A stretch of 64,000 nt of DNA, from the NCBI GenBank assembly GCA_030653935.1, contig JAURYL010000091.1, positions 1-64,000 on the forward strand, given 5' to 3'. The translations under genes were made by a program, and so were the position numbers. Origin of the DNA: Pseudomonadota bacterium (lineage in GTDB: Bacteria; Pseudomonadota; Gammaproteobacteria; Burkholderiales; Thiobacillaceae). The first letter of the stretch is position 1. Each line of letters starts with the position of its first letter. Under the pieces are notes generated by a model. That model was not told the DNA's origin. It did not search any database and saw nothing but the letters and a program-made list of their open reading frames with translations. Below are positions 48,585 to 58,111 of the stretch, piece after piece.

Positions 48585-50306
48585 TCATGGTGCCTCCGCC
48601 CCTTCGTTCTCCGACCCCAGGCCCAGCGCGCGGCGCAGCGCCGCCACATCCGCCGCGCGGGTCTGCTCGCCGGGGCGCAGGGGACGGAAAGCGGTCAGGT
48701 ATTGCCGTCCCCCCGTGTTGGGGTCGGCCCTGGGCACGGCCACCTTGGCGATCAGTCCGAGGGCGGCCAACTGGCCGAGAGTGCGGCGGAGGAGGTTGGG
48801 CGAAGTGGGCGGAAAGGCCGCCAGCTTTTCGACCAAGGCATCGCTTTCCCGGAAACGGTCGAATTCCTCCGGGACTTCCGCCAGCAGAGGCTGCTCCGGG
48901 TAGGCGAGAAAAACATCGAGGATGAGCCGCTGGAACTCGCTCAACTCGGCCAGCAGCCAGGGACGCGCGGCAAGCCGGGTTTCGGTGCTTGGGGTGGACA
49001 GAGGGGAGGGTTCGGGCGGGCGGCTGGGGAGTTTGGCGCCGCGTTCGCGCAGGAGTGCGTCGCGGCGTTGGGCGGCGGCGGTGACCTCCACCTGATGGCG
49101 GTCTCGCCAGGTGGTGGTCAGTAAACCAGTAAAAGCATCAACGCATACCGAGGCTGACAGCTTCTGTAGCAGTTCAGTTGAGCGGGCAATGTCCTGCTGA
49201 ATGCTCTTCACTTGGAACAGAAACGACTGGAACTGTTTCTGAAGAATTAAGGGCGGCAAGGTAATCGGAATGGCCTTGACCTGGTCGGATGTGAGATTGC
49301 GAAACACCGCACCTACAGCCTGTTGATCATTCTTTGCGCGTAGCAAGTTGAGTGTAAATGCCACGAACTCGGGTAGCAGGTCGGGGTGCAGGTCGCGTAA
49401 ACCGACGAATCCATCATGAATACACGCGTCGTGATTCAGGATGGCCGTCAAACCTGGTGCACCGCTCACTGCCATGACCACCGATTGTGCAGGCATCGGG
49501 CGGCTGGACTTTGCGCCTTCAATCGTCAATGAATCGGTAGTGGCATCTACCCACAGACCATCGCGTGTAAGGTCAGACACCATCAACCGGGGTACAGGGC
49601 CACCGAATAGTCTCGGGTCGCCTTGTGGGCGGGGAGAGCTACCACGCACGATGTCCGAAATCTGGCTGATTTTCTTTGTTGCCCAGGCCTTGTCGTTGCT
49701 AAATACATCACCAAACAGCTTGGCGTAGTACTCGAGCGTCAGCGTAGCAATCGTTGCGTGGGTGTCTGAACGGCACTTTCCCAGGGCTTCCACCTGCCGC
49801 AGCACATCGACGATGCGCTGTTGTTCGGACAGGGTGGGGAGGGGAAGCTTGAATGAAGCCAGTGCAGAACTTTCGATACCGGCCTGGCTGACCCAGCGTT
49901 TGGCGCGGGTCTTGGAGTAGCCCATGGACCAGAGAAGGTGCAAATAACCGGCTAGGTAATCCTGGTGTACCAGTGCCTTGTCAGCCCGCAAACGAGTCAT
50001 GTGGTTAGAAAAAACGTATTCACCGTCCTGGTCGAAAACGGCTGTTTTTCCTACCCATTCCTCGCTGTTCGTGTTGTTGAAAACCACGTCGCCCCTGTCC
50101 AGCATGTAGCGTCCAAGTTCCTTGGCACTGGCGGACACATGCTTGATGCCATCCAGGGTGATTTTTCCTTCCGGGCTGACGTTATGAGTACGAATCTGCG
50201 GGGTCATGCCTTCATCGTCGTCACCCGGTTTTTGCGCGAAACCAGGCTGTAGATCGGCCACGACTTTCCCAACTGTCATTTCTACCCAACTCTCCGGCAA
50301 CTTCAT
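48585..50306 (-). CDS. hsdS: Type I restriction-modification specificity subunit with an extra C-terminal domain
   Basis: HsdS chooses the bipartite DNA target for HsdM and HsdR. The 573-residue protein has two target-recognition domains, each closed by a conserved helix with LPTLSEQQRIVDVL (first) and LPPLILQKQFQSFLFQV (second). The usual protein ends near DAFTGLLTTTWR (about residue 415). Here about 150 residues follow, including a winged-helix-like segment (SEFQRLILDVFLAYPEQP to LGLIAKVAV). Its ATG overlaps hsdM as ATGA. The middle part of the gene is poorer in GC than hsdM, as usual for swapped recognition domains. Confidence 0.88.
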   Translation of the reverse strand: MKLPESWVEMTVGKVVADLQPGFAQKPGDDDEGMTPQIRTHNVSPEGKITLDGIKHVSASAKELGRYMLDRGDVVFNNTNSEEWVGKTAVFDQDGEYVFSNHMTRLRADKALVHQDYLAGYLHLLWSMGYSKTRAKRWVSQAGIESSALASFKLPLPTLSEQQRIVDVLRQVEALGKCRSDTHATIATLTLEYYAKLFGDVFSNDKAWATKKISQISDIVRGSSPRPQGDPRLFGGPVPRLMVSDLTRDGLWVDATTDSLTIEGAKSSRPMPAQSVVMAVSGAPGLTAILNHDACIHDGFVGLRDLHPDLLPEFVAFTLNLLRAKNDQQAVGAVFRNLTSDQVKAIPITLPPLILQKQFQSFLFQVKSIQQDIARSTELLQKLSASVCVDAFTGLLTTTWRDRHQVEVTAAAQRRDALLRERGAKLPSRPPEPSPLSTPSTETRLAARPWLLAELSEFQRLILDVFLAYPEQPLLAEVPEEFDRFRESDALVEKLAAFPPTSPNLLRRTLGQLAALGLIAKVAVPRADPNTGGRQYLTAFRPLRPGEQTRAADVAALRRALGLGSENEGAEAP

Positions 50307-52774
50307 TCCCGCCCCTCCACCATCGCCAGCAGCTTGTCGAGGCCGCCGATGATCTGCTGCTCTGTTGAGCGCAGTTCGCCGATCAATTCGCTCACACTCT
50401 TGTCGCTTTTCAGTTGGGTGAAGTCGAAGGGCTTGTATTGGCCGGCCGAGAGGTTCCAGTCGCGGGCCTCGATGCAATCCGGGTCGAGCAGGCCCTCCTT
50501 GAGTTGGCCTTTTTCATCGTACAGGCCGGCGGCCAGCATGGCCTCGACGTATTGCGGCCGGACTACGCCGTCGGCGTCGTGGGAAGCCACGAGGTCGCCC
50601 TCGCGCCAGTCGTCGTTGCGCGCCCAGGCCCGCACCGGCACCACCCAATGTTTGGCGGCCTTGAGGTCGCCGGGCTGGTCGATGGCCAGGCTGCGCAGGG
50701 TGACGTCGAAACCGTCGAGCTTGGCGACCTCGCGGGCGATAACTTCCAGAGCGGCTTTCAGGTCCGCGACCGGCGAATGTTCGGGAAAGCGTGTGTCGGG
50801 GGCGTGTGTGACGGCGTGCTTGTGGGCGTCGAGCCCGGTGTTGAGGCTGTCTTTGACGATTTCTTTCCACAAGGGCAGCGCCCGGCCATCCTCGGCTTCA
50901 AAGTAGCGTTGTTGCACATCGCGGACGGCACGGTTGAATTCCTGCTGCGGGGTCTTGATGGCTTTTTCCCATGCGGCCAGGGCTTTCTCGATATTCAGGG
51001 GTGTATCCGTGGCTTGGGCGTCTTTGCGTTTCCGCCAGATCGGCTGGGTGGGTGCGGCGAAATACTGGACCACCAGCTTGTAGAGCATTTGGCTGGTGGC
51101 GTTGCGCACCTGGATTTCCGCCGCCTGGGGGTCGGCGGGGAGTTCGGGAAACAGTTCGTGCAGGTTCCACACCTGGCCATCCCACATGCTGGTGTCCGGC
51201 AACGTGGAAAACGCCTGGCCGGCCGGGGTGAGCTTGTCGGCGGTATCGCGCAACAGGGCCTGGCGCCAGCGTTCATTGCGGAAACCGGGTTGCAGCCGCG
51301 TTTTCTCGTTCTGGCGGGCGCCGACCCGGCCCGCGTCGATCCAGGCGCGAAACTTGACCAGGGCGTCCCAGAGGTCGTTTTGCTGGCCGGGTCTGGGGTT
51401 ACGCTTGGCGTCGCGGCTGTAGCCGTCCTCTTCCACTTCGTAGAACCAGACGAAATCGCTGCGCGGGGTTTGCCCGGTGAATTTCTGTTTGTCGTCGCGC
51501 CGGGTTTCCTTGCGGAACAGGAGGATGGAGGTCTTGACCCCGGTGTAGGGCTGGAACACGCCGCCGGGCAGGGAAATGACGCCTTCCACCACATGCTCGG
51601 TGAGTAATTCCCGGCGCAGGCGGACATGGGCGTCGGTGTTACCGAACAGCACGCCCTCGGGAATGATGACGGCGCAATTGCCACCTACCGCCAGCAGGTC
51701 GAGCATCAGCCAGAGGAACAGGAGTTCGCTTTTGTCTGTTATGGCGAGGGTTTTTTTGTCCGGCCTACCTGTGACCGCAACCTTCTTCGTCCCTTTCGGA
51801 AAGCGCGAGGAGTCATCGTCCAGGTCAATCGAATCGACATTGCCGGTAAAGGGAGGATTGGCCAGGACGAAATCGTAGGTTTCTGGTTCGAGTAGATCAG
51901 CTATCGCGGGTTTGCCCTTCCGTTCGCTCAGCGAATCCCCTTGCATCAAATGGGGGTCATGGATGTCGTGTAGCACCAGGTTCATCCAGCCGATGCGGGC
52001 CATGGTGCGGTCGTTGTCGAGGCCGACGAAGTTGGCGCCATTGTGGATGGCGGCGTATTGCTCCGGGCTGGCCGCCATGCCGTCGGCGCGATGCGGGGTT
52101 CCGTCCCATTCCAGCACCAGGTTGCCTGGCGCGGTGTATTTGCGCATCAGGTATTGCTGGGCGCTGAACAGGAAGCCGCCGGTGCCGGCGGCGGGGTCGA
52201 TGATGCGCTGGCTGGGTTCCGGGTCGAGCAGTTCGACCATGAAGCGGATGAGGTGGCGGGGAGTGCGGAACTGGCCGTTCTTGCCGGCGGTGGCGACTTC
52301 GCTCAGCAGATATTCGAAGGTGTCGCCCATGATGTCCTGGGCGGCGGAGCCGCCGCCGGCTCGGGCGAACAACTCGTCGATCTTGTCGATGGCGTCGGAG
52401 AGCACCTTGCCCTTGTTGGGGTCGAGCTGGAAATAGGCGTCGGCCATGCGGTTGTTGAGGCTGGCCAGTTCGGTGTCCTGCACGGTTTCTTGGCTGAAGT
52501 GCTTGTCCAGTTCCCGCAGCCAGGGGAACACCACTTCGATCAGGTGGCTGGCGTTGGTCTTTTCCTGGCGGATATAGCTCCATTTGCAGTTTTCGTGGCC
52601 GGCATAAATGGAGGGAAAACCGCGTTGCAGGCGTTTGAGGTCGATGTCTTCCAGACGCTTGAGAAACAGCAGGTAGGTGATCTGCTCCACCGCCACCAGG
52701 GGGTTGGTGAGGCCGGCGGCCCAGAAGCGGTTCCAGAGTTCATCTACTTTTTTCTTGATGTGGGGGGCGAGCAT
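50303..52774 (-). CDS. hsdM: Type I restriction-modification DNA methyltransferase
   Basis: HsdM methylates adenine in the target strand, protecting host DNA, and supports HsdR. The 823-residue protein is long for HsdM (usually 500-550), with an extended C-terminal half. It starts with an HsdM N-domain, then the SAM motif DPAAGTGGFL and the catalytic NPPF in LANPPFTGN; LRRELLTEHVVEGVISLP follows. The long C-terminal part (about 560-823) contains several charged helices and ends in a coiled-coil-like region. It couples to hsdS through ATGA and lies downstream of hsdR across a repeat cluster. Confidence 0.94.
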   Translation of the reverse strand: MLAPHIKKKVDELWNRFWAAGLTNPLVAVEQITYLLFLKRLEDIDLKRLQRGFPSIYAGHENCKWSYIRQEKTNASHLIEVVFPWLRELDKHFSQETVQDTELASLNNRMADAYFQLDPNKGKVLSDAIDKIDELFARAGGGSAAQDIMGDTFEYLLSEVATAGKNGQFRTPRHLIRFMVELLDPEPSQRIIDPAAGTGGFLFSAQQYLMRKYTAPGNLVLEWDGTPHRADGMAASPEQYAAIHNGANFVGLDNDRTMARIGWMNLVLHDIHDPHLMQGDSLSERKGKPAIADLLEPETYDFVLANPPFTGNVDSIDLDDDSSRFPKGTKKVAVTGRPDKKTLAITDKSELLFLWLMLDLLAVGGNCAVIIPEGVLFGNTDAHVRLRRELLTEHVVEGVISLPGGVFQPYTGVKTSILLFRKETRRDDKQKFTGQTPRSDFVWFYEVEEDGYSRDAKRNPRPGQQNDLWDALVKFRAWIDAGRVGARQNEKTRLQPGFRNERWRQALLRDTADKLTPAGQAFSTLPDTSMWDGQVWNLHELFPELPADPQAAEIQVRNATSQMLYKLVVQYFAAPTQPIWRKRKDAQATDTPLNIEKALAAWEKAIKTPQQEFNRAVRDVQQRYFEAEDGRALPLWKEIVKDSLNTGLDAHKHAVTHAPDTRFPEHSPVADLKAALEVIAREVAKLDGFDVTLRSLAIDQPGDLKAAKHWVVPVRAWARNDDWREGDLVASHDADGVVRPQYVEAMLAAGLYDEKGQLKEGLLDPDCIEARDWNLSAGQYKPFDFTQLKSDKSVSELIGELRSTEQQIIGGLDKLLAMVEGRE

Positions 52775-52795
52775 TCGGCAGTCCTGTCAGATCGC

Positions 52796-52849
52796 GTAGG
52801 GTGCGCCGCGCGCACCGAATTCAAGGATGGTGCGCGCGGCGCACCCTAC
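52796..52849. repeat. Inverted REP pair (GTAGGGTGCG type) between hsdR and hsdM
   Basis: GTAGGGTGCGCCGCGCGCACC faces GGTGCGCGCGGCGCACCCTAC, related to 28376-28431. Confidence 0.88.
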
Positions 52850-52970
52850 GGCTCCCTCTCCCTTTGGGAGAGGGTTGGGGTGAGGGAACAAACCTGGAAT
52901 TGGCGGCATCGGTTGATTAGGCGCCGGTCCCTCACCCCCGGCCCCTCTCCCGGAGGGAGAGGGGAGAAAG
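52850..52970. repeat. Palindromic repeat pair, CCCTCTCCC type
   Basis: Two opposed units read CCCTCTCCCTTTGGGAGAGG and CCCTCTCCCGGAGGGAGAGG, with GGTTGGGGTGAGGG and CCTCACCCCCGGCC tails. They fill the rest of the hsdR-hsdM gap. Confidence 0.82.
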
Positions 52971-52980
52971 GCGCCGCGCT

Positions 52981-55710
52981 TCATGCCGCCTCGTCCAGCA
53001 ATTGCTTGGCGAAGGCGACGATCTCCTCGATGTCCTGGGGCGGGAACAGCGCCTCGACACGGGCGATGCGGGATAGGGGCGGCTCGCTCAAGGCGGCGCG
53101 GGTGATGCGGCCATGGCGCAGCACCGCCGCCTTGACGGCGCGCAGGTAGTTCAACTGGTTGGCGCGCAAATAACCATGTTGGACGATGAAGGCGTCGAAG
53201 GCGGTATTGATGCGTTCTTCCCGGTTGGGCAGGTGGGCATCCTGGCACAGGATGTGGCGCAGGCAATCCGCCAGGGAGGCGGCGGGGGCCTCGAAGGCGC
53301 GGCGCAGCGTGTCTTCGGTGACGAACAGGTCGGCCTGGTTGAGGGTGTGGCCGATACGTTCGAGCTCTTCGTCGCTCAGGGTTTCACCGTGCTTGAGCCT
53401 GGCCAGTTCCGGCAGTTGCCCGGCCAGCCGGCGCACCAGGGCTTCCACCTGTTCCCGGTAGCTGGCGGCAAAGGCGCCTTCGCCGGTGGGGCCGTAGATG
53501 ATCCAATTGCGTTGCGTGATGCTGTCGGGCAGGTTGATTTCCACCGTGTTGCCCGGCGTGGAGACGCGGTAGCGCATCAGGGGGGCGAAGGTGGTTTGCA
53601 GCATAGCCAGCCGCTCTTGCTCCAGGTGTTGCCAGAAGCCCGGTGAACGGGCCCAGGCGCGTTGCTCGCTCACCCGTTGTACCTCGGTGATTTTGTCGGC
53701 CAGGCTGGCGAGGGCTTCCTGGATGCGCGCGGCAACCTTGGCTTGTTCGCCCGCGTCGGATTTCAGCCAGGCCACACCGAGGCGTTCGCACCAGACGCGG
53801 AATTGCAGTTCGTCCAGCCCCCAGAACGGGACCAGCCGCATCAAGGGGGCGATGGATTTTCCGAGGTGTTCAAGGGTGGTGTGGGTCGGCACGGGCCATT
53901 GCCGCGCCAGGGCATCGAGTTCGTCCGCATGTGGGCGTACATCCACGCTCTGGCGTGGCAGCGCGGCCAGCATGGTTTGCAGGTCTTCGATGACGGGCCG
54001 AGTGTCTTGTTGCTGGGCATGCAGCAGTTGCCATTTTTCCAGGCGCAGGCGGAACAGGCGCACGGGCAGTGGCTCGCTGGGATGGTCAATTTCGCCATCC
54101 GGCTTGAGCTTGAAATAAGCGAAGTTCTTCCAGTGGTCGATGATCAGGAAGTCTTTCTTGGCTTGGCCCGTGGCTTTGTCGGTGTGCAGGCGGGTGCCCC
54201 GGCCGATCATCTGCCAGAACTTTACCTTGCTGAATACCGGCTTGGCGAACACCAGATTCTGGATGGCGGGCACGTCGACGCCGGTATCGAGCATGTCCAC
54301 CGAAATGGCGACCCGGGGCATGGTCTTGTATTTGAAATCATCCAGGGTGGCGTCGGCCCGCTCCATGTGGCTGTCGATGATCTCGGCCATGCCTTGGCGT
54401 TGGAGTTCGGGATAGAGCCGGTTGAAGCTTTCATAGAGCCGTTTGGCGTGGGCGTGGCTGACCGCGAACACGATGGATTTATGCGGCAGGCCACGAATGT
54501 CCTTGCGGCATTTGTCCATGAATTCACGCGCCATGGCGTCGTTGGTGCCCTGGTTGATGACGCCTTTTTCGATGTCGCTGCCGTCGAAGTCGAGTTCGTC
54601 CGGATCGACGCCCTGGTCGCGCGCCATCTGCTTCAAGGGTTCCGGCAGCGCGTCGCCCTGGATGCCTTTGAGCTGGAAGTTGGTTTGGGCATCCAGCACC
54701 CGGTAGTTGACCAGGTTGCCGTCGGCGATGGCCTGTTCGTAGCTGTAGTAATAGCTGGGGATGCCGTCGCCACAGTCGAACAGGGCAAAGGTGTTGTGGT
54801 CGATGTAGTCGGTGGGCGTGGCGGTGAGGCCAAGCTGGATGGCGTCGAAATGGTCGAAGATGGCCTTATAGCGCTGGTAGATGGAGCGGTGGCTTTCGTC
54901 CGCGACGATGAGGTCATAGTAGCCGACGGAGAGGCGCTCATAGACCTGCATCATGCTGGGGTAGGTGGAGAACTGGATGCGCGCGCCGGAGGTATCGCCG
55001 CCTTCGATGCGGGCGAGGCTTTCGTTGGGGAGGTGGGTCTTGAACTCGGACATGGCCTGGCGCACCAGTTCGCGCCGGTCGGCGAGGAATAGCACGCGCT
55101 GCACCCGCTTGGCGCGTAGCAGGGCGTCCACCAGCGCAATGGTGGTCCGGGTCTTGCCGGTGCCGGTGGCCATGACCAGCAGAAACCGGCGTTTGGCCGC
55201 TGCTATACCTTCGGTGACCCGGCGGATAGCTTCCATCTGGTAGTCGCGTCCGGCGATGTCGGCGTTGATGGTGATGGCATCAAGAGGTTCGGCGTAACGC
55301 CGTTGATGCCGCAGGCGTTCCAGATCATCGCGGGTGTAGAAGCCGGCGATCTTTCTCGGCGGGTAGCGATCCCGGTCCCAGAACTGGATTTCCTTGCCGT
55401 TGCTGAGAAAGATGAATGGATCATCACCAAAGCGGGCCTTGATGCGGTCGGCGTAGTCCGATGCCTGGCGTTTGCCGGCCAATTCATCACGACTGCCGCG
55501 CTTGGCTTCGACGATGGCGATGGGTTTTCCATCGGCGCCAAGGAGGGCGTAGTCGGCGAATTCGGGGTTGTTTCGGGCGTCGCCCGATTGAGCGGCGAGG
55601 ACGAATTCCTCAATCAGGGTGCGCCGCGATGCGCTCCAGCCGGCACGCGCCAAATCCCGGTCGATCAGGCGACTACGGGTTTGTTGCTCTGTGCTGGTTT
55701 GTTGATTCAC
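52981..55710 (-). CDS. hsdR: Type I restriction endonuclease subunit
   Basis: HsdR translocates DNA and cuts unmethylated DNA far from its target. The 909-residue protein has an N-terminal PD-(D/E)xK nuclease with EFADYALLG and IAIVEAKRG, then the SF2 motor with MATGTGKTR (Walker A), VADESHRS (DEAD-like), LGLTATPTD and QMIGRGTRL. The start is GTG at 55710, giving MNQQTSTEQQ. The gene is first in hsdR-hsdM-hsdS order, separated from hsdM by about 200 bp of repeats. The 274-bp upstream region should hold the promoter. Confidence 0.95.
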   Translation of the reverse strand: MNQQTSTEQQTRSRLIDRDLARAGWSASRRTLIEEFVLAAQSGDARNNPEFADYALLGADGKPIAIVEAKRGSRDELAGKRQASDYADRIKARFGDDPFIFLSNGKEIQFWDRDRYPPRKIAGFYTRDDLERLRHQRRYAEPLDAITINADIAGRDYQMEAIRRVTEGIAAAKRRFLLVMATGTGKTRTTIALVDALLRAKRVQRVLFLADRRELVRQAMSEFKTHLPNESLARIEGGDTSGARIQFSTYPSMMQVYERLSVGYYDLIVADESHRSIYQRYKAIFDHFDAIQLGLTATPTDYIDHNTFALFDCGDGIPSYYYSYEQAIADGNLVNYRVLDAQTNFQLKGIQGDALPEPLKQMARDQGVDPDELDFDGSDIEKGVINQGTNDAMAREFMDKCRKDIRGLPHKSIVFAVSHAHAKRLYESFNRLYPELQRQGMAEIIDSHMERADATLDDFKYKTMPRVAISVDMLDTGVDVPAIQNLVFAKPVFSKVKFWQMIGRGTRLHTDKATGQAKKDFLIIDHWKNFAYFKLKPDGEIDHPSEPLPVRLFRLRLEKWQLLHAQQQDTRPVIEDLQTMLAALPRQSVDVRPHADELDALARQWPVPTHTTLEHLGKSIAPLMRLVPFWGLDELQFRVWCERLGVAWLKSDAGEQAKVAARIQEALASLADKITEVQRVSEQRAWARSPGFWQHLEQERLAMLQTTFAPLMRYRVSTPGNTVEINLPDSITQRNWIIYGPTGEGAFAASYREQVEALVRRLAGQLPELARLKHGETLSDEELERIGHTLNQADLFVTEDTLRRAFEAPAASLADCLRHILCQDAHLPNREERINTAFDAFIVQHGYLRANQLNYLRAVKAAVLRHGRITRAALSEPPLSRIARVEALFPPQDIEEIVAFAKQLLDEAA

Positions 55711-55984
55711 TGAATTGTTTGCTCCACCCCTGGCCGATGGACTGTATAGCGGGAGGGAGGATCATTCAACGGGCCTGAGTGCTGCGGCGAGGACAGTTGT
55801 AAGCCGACCTCCGCAACTGGCCCACGTGGATGTGCCTTAAGCCTATGTCCATCCGTGGTTGCGGCTTGTGGGTTCGCCGTCGACTCGGTGTTGATAACGC
55901 TGTAAACCCCATTCCCCGTCTGGTTGTACAAAGTGTCGTTACAGGTAGCATATCTCACCTGTTCCACCCAACTCCCGACTTCCC
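55711..55984. other. Divergent intergenic region, hsdR/DUF488
   Basis: About 270 bp with no gene seen. It must carry promoters for hsdR (leftward) and the DUF488 gene (rightward). I do not see a clear operator or repeat in it. Confidence 0.4.
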
Positions 55985-56470
55985 ATGATCGCCAGCAAGC
56001 AGTTGTTCACCTTCGGTTACGAAGGCCTCGATATCGAAGCTTTCATCGCTCGCCTGAAGGCGGCCGGCATCCATTCCGTGGTTGATGTTCGTGAACTGCC
56101 CCTTTCCCGCAAAAAAGGTTTTTCCAAAACCGGGTTTTGCGAACATCTGAAACAGGCGGGCATCGGCTATTTTCATGTGCCGGCGCTGGGTTGCCCGAAA
56201 CCCATTCGTAACCAGTACCGGAGCGATGGCGACTGGGCTCGGTACACACGGGACTACCTGGCTTATCTGGACACCCAGCAGGCAACCCTTCAGGAACTAG
56301 CCAACTTCGCGCGTAGCACCACGGCTTGTCTCATCTGCTTCGAGGCCGACCACACCCGCTGCCATCGAACGTATGTGGCGCGCGCCGCGCACCGACTGGG
56401 CGCCCCCCCAGTACAGCATCTCAACGCTCGAACAGTTGTCCCTGACCAACGACTTCGGCTAGTGGCTTAG
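55985..56470 (+). CDS. DUF488-family protein
   Basis: The 161-residue protein has the DUF488 pattern: FTFGYEGLDIEAF at the start, VVDVRELPLSRKKGFS and the closing CFEADHTRCHR with two cysteines and two histidines, resembling a hydrolase or phosphatase-like centre. Function is not established. Genes of this family often sit in defence islands. It is convergent with the next gene and overlaps it by 50 bp (56421-56470), which suggests that either the two are tightly co-evolved or one end is annotated too long. Start ATG 55985. Confidence 0.85.
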   Translation: MIASKQLFTFGYEGLDIEAFIARLKAAGIHSVVDVRELPLSRKKGFSKTGFCEHLKQAGIGYFHVPALGCPKPIRNQYRSDGDWARYTRDYLAYLDTQQATLQELANFARSTTACLICFEADHTRCHRTYVARAAHRLGAPPVQHLNARTVVPDQRLRLVA

Positions 56471-57242
56471 GCGGATACAACACGCTGACAATCAGCCACT
56501 GGTGAGGGAAACGATGGATGGTGCCCATCAGGAACAGCACATCTTTCTGGGCGAACTCGACCAGGAACTTCTGACGAAACAGCACCTGCCAATCCGCCTT
56601 GCGGTGGACGTTCCAGTACAGCGCGCCAGCCTCCCAATCCACCAACTTGTGCTTGTGAACCCTGCCGTCACGGCCTTCGTGGAGATAGTGAAAATCGAAA
56701 GGCAGCTTCTTCAGCAGCTTCAATGAACGCAGTTCGGCATCCTGGTCGAAAAGCGTCCCTTGATTCTGGGCCTGCATCAGCTTGGCCTTTTCTTCTTCGG
56801 TCCATTCGCCGGCCTCGGCCTTGGAGATGCGTAGATCCAGCAACCGGCTCGGCCGCAGCAAGCCCAACGAAACACCACGGTTCAGGCGGGCCGCTTCCAA
56901 TGCCGCGAAATCATCGAACACCTCGACGGGCGCGATGGCGCGCCGTCGCTCCAGCCATTCATTCCGAGTGGGGAGGGGCTCGCCCTCGATCTCGATGGTA
57001 TCCACGGATATTCGGTAACTCTCGGGCCGATTGTCATCCGATGCCTTGCGCACCCGCGCCCTGATCCACTGCCATTTCCTGAACTGCTGCTCGTCTGCCA
57101 CCAGTCGGAACGGCACCGGAAATAATCGGATCAATTGCCCGGATTCATCCATGCCCGCAACGCAGGACGTTTCCACGTACCGCGAACTGGGCGAGGGATA
57201 CGTCTTGCACAAAATCAGAATGCGCTTGTTGTTGATGACCAT
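56421..57242 (-). CDS. Unknown protein paired with DUF488 (possible OB-fold-like N-domain)
   Basis: I do not recognise it with certainty. The 273-residue product begins VINNKRILILCKTYPSPSSRYVETSCVAG-type text, a beta-rich start that could be an OB-like domain, and continues with a mixed region (LFPVPFRLVADEQQF, WIRARVRKASDD) and a C-terminal half with LPFDFHYLHEGRDG and WQVLFRQKFLVEFAQKD. GGGAGG is correctly placed before ATG 57242; an in-frame start at 57353 adds 37 residues. It overlaps DUF488 tail to tail, between the RM system and vapBC, so a defence or stress role is plausible. Confidence 0.6.
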   Translation of the reverse strand: MVINNKRILILCKTYPSPSSRYVETSCVAGMDESGQLIRLFPVPFRLVADEQQFRKWQWIRARVRKASDDNRPESYRISVDTIEIEGEPLPTRNEWLERRRAIAPVEVFDDFAALEAARLNRGVSLGLLRPSRLLDLRISKAEAGEWTEEEKAKLMQAQNQGTLFDQDAELRSLKLLKKLPFDFHYLHEGRDGRVHKHKLVDWEAGALYWNVHRKADWQVLFRQKFLVEFAQKDVLFLMGTIHRFPHQWLIVSVLYPPKPLAEVVGQGQLFER

Positions 57243-57376
57243 CCGAGCCTCCCTCGAATCGTTGAAATCCCTGAACCCAGTATCAACCCGGCCCCCGCCG
57301 AGCGTGAAACCATTGCCGTTGCTATGGAATTCTAGCCACTCTTGTTGATTCACCTTGCAGCCCGACGTGCCCGCGA

Positions 57377-57407
57377 TGTCGGATGACGCCGCGCTAACCC
57401 GGCCTAC
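57377..57407. repeat. REP-like unit upstream of the unknown gene
   Basis: A GTAGGCCGGGTTAGCGCGGCG unit read on the minus strand, just downstream of vapC. Confidence 0.6.
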
Positions 57408-57411
57408 GCAT

Positions 57412-57810
57412 TCACGCCGCCCAGTTTTCGACCGTCAGCCCCGCCACCCGCTCGAACTCCCGCGTGTTGTTGGTCACCAGCACCACGCCCAAGGCCAGCG
57501 CATGGGCGGCAATCTGGGTATCCAGTGGGCCGATGGGTGTTCCCGCACGTTCCAGAGACTGGCGCACTTCGCCATAGACTTCAGCCGCCGCCGCGTCGAA
57601 ATCGGCGATTTCCAGTGGTTCGAGAAAATGCCGCAACGCCGCCAGGTTGCGCGCGGAGCCGCTTTTGGCCGCGCCGAAAAACAATTCCGCCACGCTGATG
57701 CTGGAAATACCGAGGCCTTCGGCCGCATGCGCACGGAGATGGTCGATTACCTGGGGCGGCCGGTTTTTGATGGCATAGATGCAGATGTTGGTGTCGAGCA
57801 GGTAGCGCAT
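57412..57810 (-). CDS. vapC: VapC-type PIN-domain ribonuclease toxin
   Basis: VapC toxins are PIN-fold RNases that cut tRNA or rRNA when the antitoxin is lost. The 132-residue protein has the acidic active site: Asp7 in LLDTNICIY, Glu43 in SVAELFFG, and Asp in PLDTQIAAHAL, plus the VTNNTREFERV end. It follows vapB with 6 bp between, a standard order and spacing. The module sits at the edge of the defence island. Start ATG 57810. Confidence 0.93.
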   Translation of the reverse strand: MRYLLDTNICIYAIKNRPPQVIDHLRAHAAEGLGISSISVAELFFGAAKSGSARNLAALRHFLEPLEIADFDAAAAEVYGEVRQSLERAGTPIGPLDTQIAAHALALGVVLVTNNTREFERVAGLTVENWAA

Positions 57811-57816
57811 GGCCGA

Positions 57817-58047
57817 TCACCAGGGTTCGCGTTGATCGGCGGTGGCGGGTTGTTCGCGCTCGGGGAAGGTCTCGAATTCATCCAGCGCGGAGATCAGCCG
57901 TTCGATTGATGGCCGCTTGGGCGGGCGCAGGATGACCGCGTCGCCATCGCGTTCGATCAGCACCTCACGCACGCCCTCGAAACGGAATGCCTTGGGCAGG
58001 CGCACGGCCTGACTGCGGCCGTTGAGGAAGAGTTTGGCGGTTTGCAT
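57817..58047 (-). CDS. vapB: VapB-type antitoxin
   Basis: VapB binds VapC and represses its own operon. The 76-residue protein has an AbrB/SpoVT-like N-domain ([20 protein letters not shown]) and a C-terminal toxin-binding tail ([14 protein letters not shown]). ATG at 58047 is chosen by conservation; a longer frame to 58146 crosses the promoter and is rejected. Two direct repeats upstream are candidate operator half-sites. Confidence 0.92.
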   Translation of the reverse strand: MQTAKLFLNGRSQAVRLPKAFRFEGVREVLIERDGDAVILRPPKRPSIERLISALDEFETFPEREQPATADQREPW

Positions 58048-58065
58048 GGCAGGGCTCCATGAGTG

Positions 58066-58086
58066 GTATATGCCGAGTATATGCCG
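58066..58086 (-). promoter_or_regulatory. vapBC promoter/operator with direct repeats
   Basis: GTATATGCCG occurs twice (58066-58075 and 58077-58086). On the minus strand this contains TATACT, a good -10 element, about 30 bp before vapB. Autorepression by VapBC at such repeats is the usual scheme. Confidence 0.6.
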
Positions 58087-58111
58087 CGCCGACTGCGCGT
58101 TGCATGGCCTC

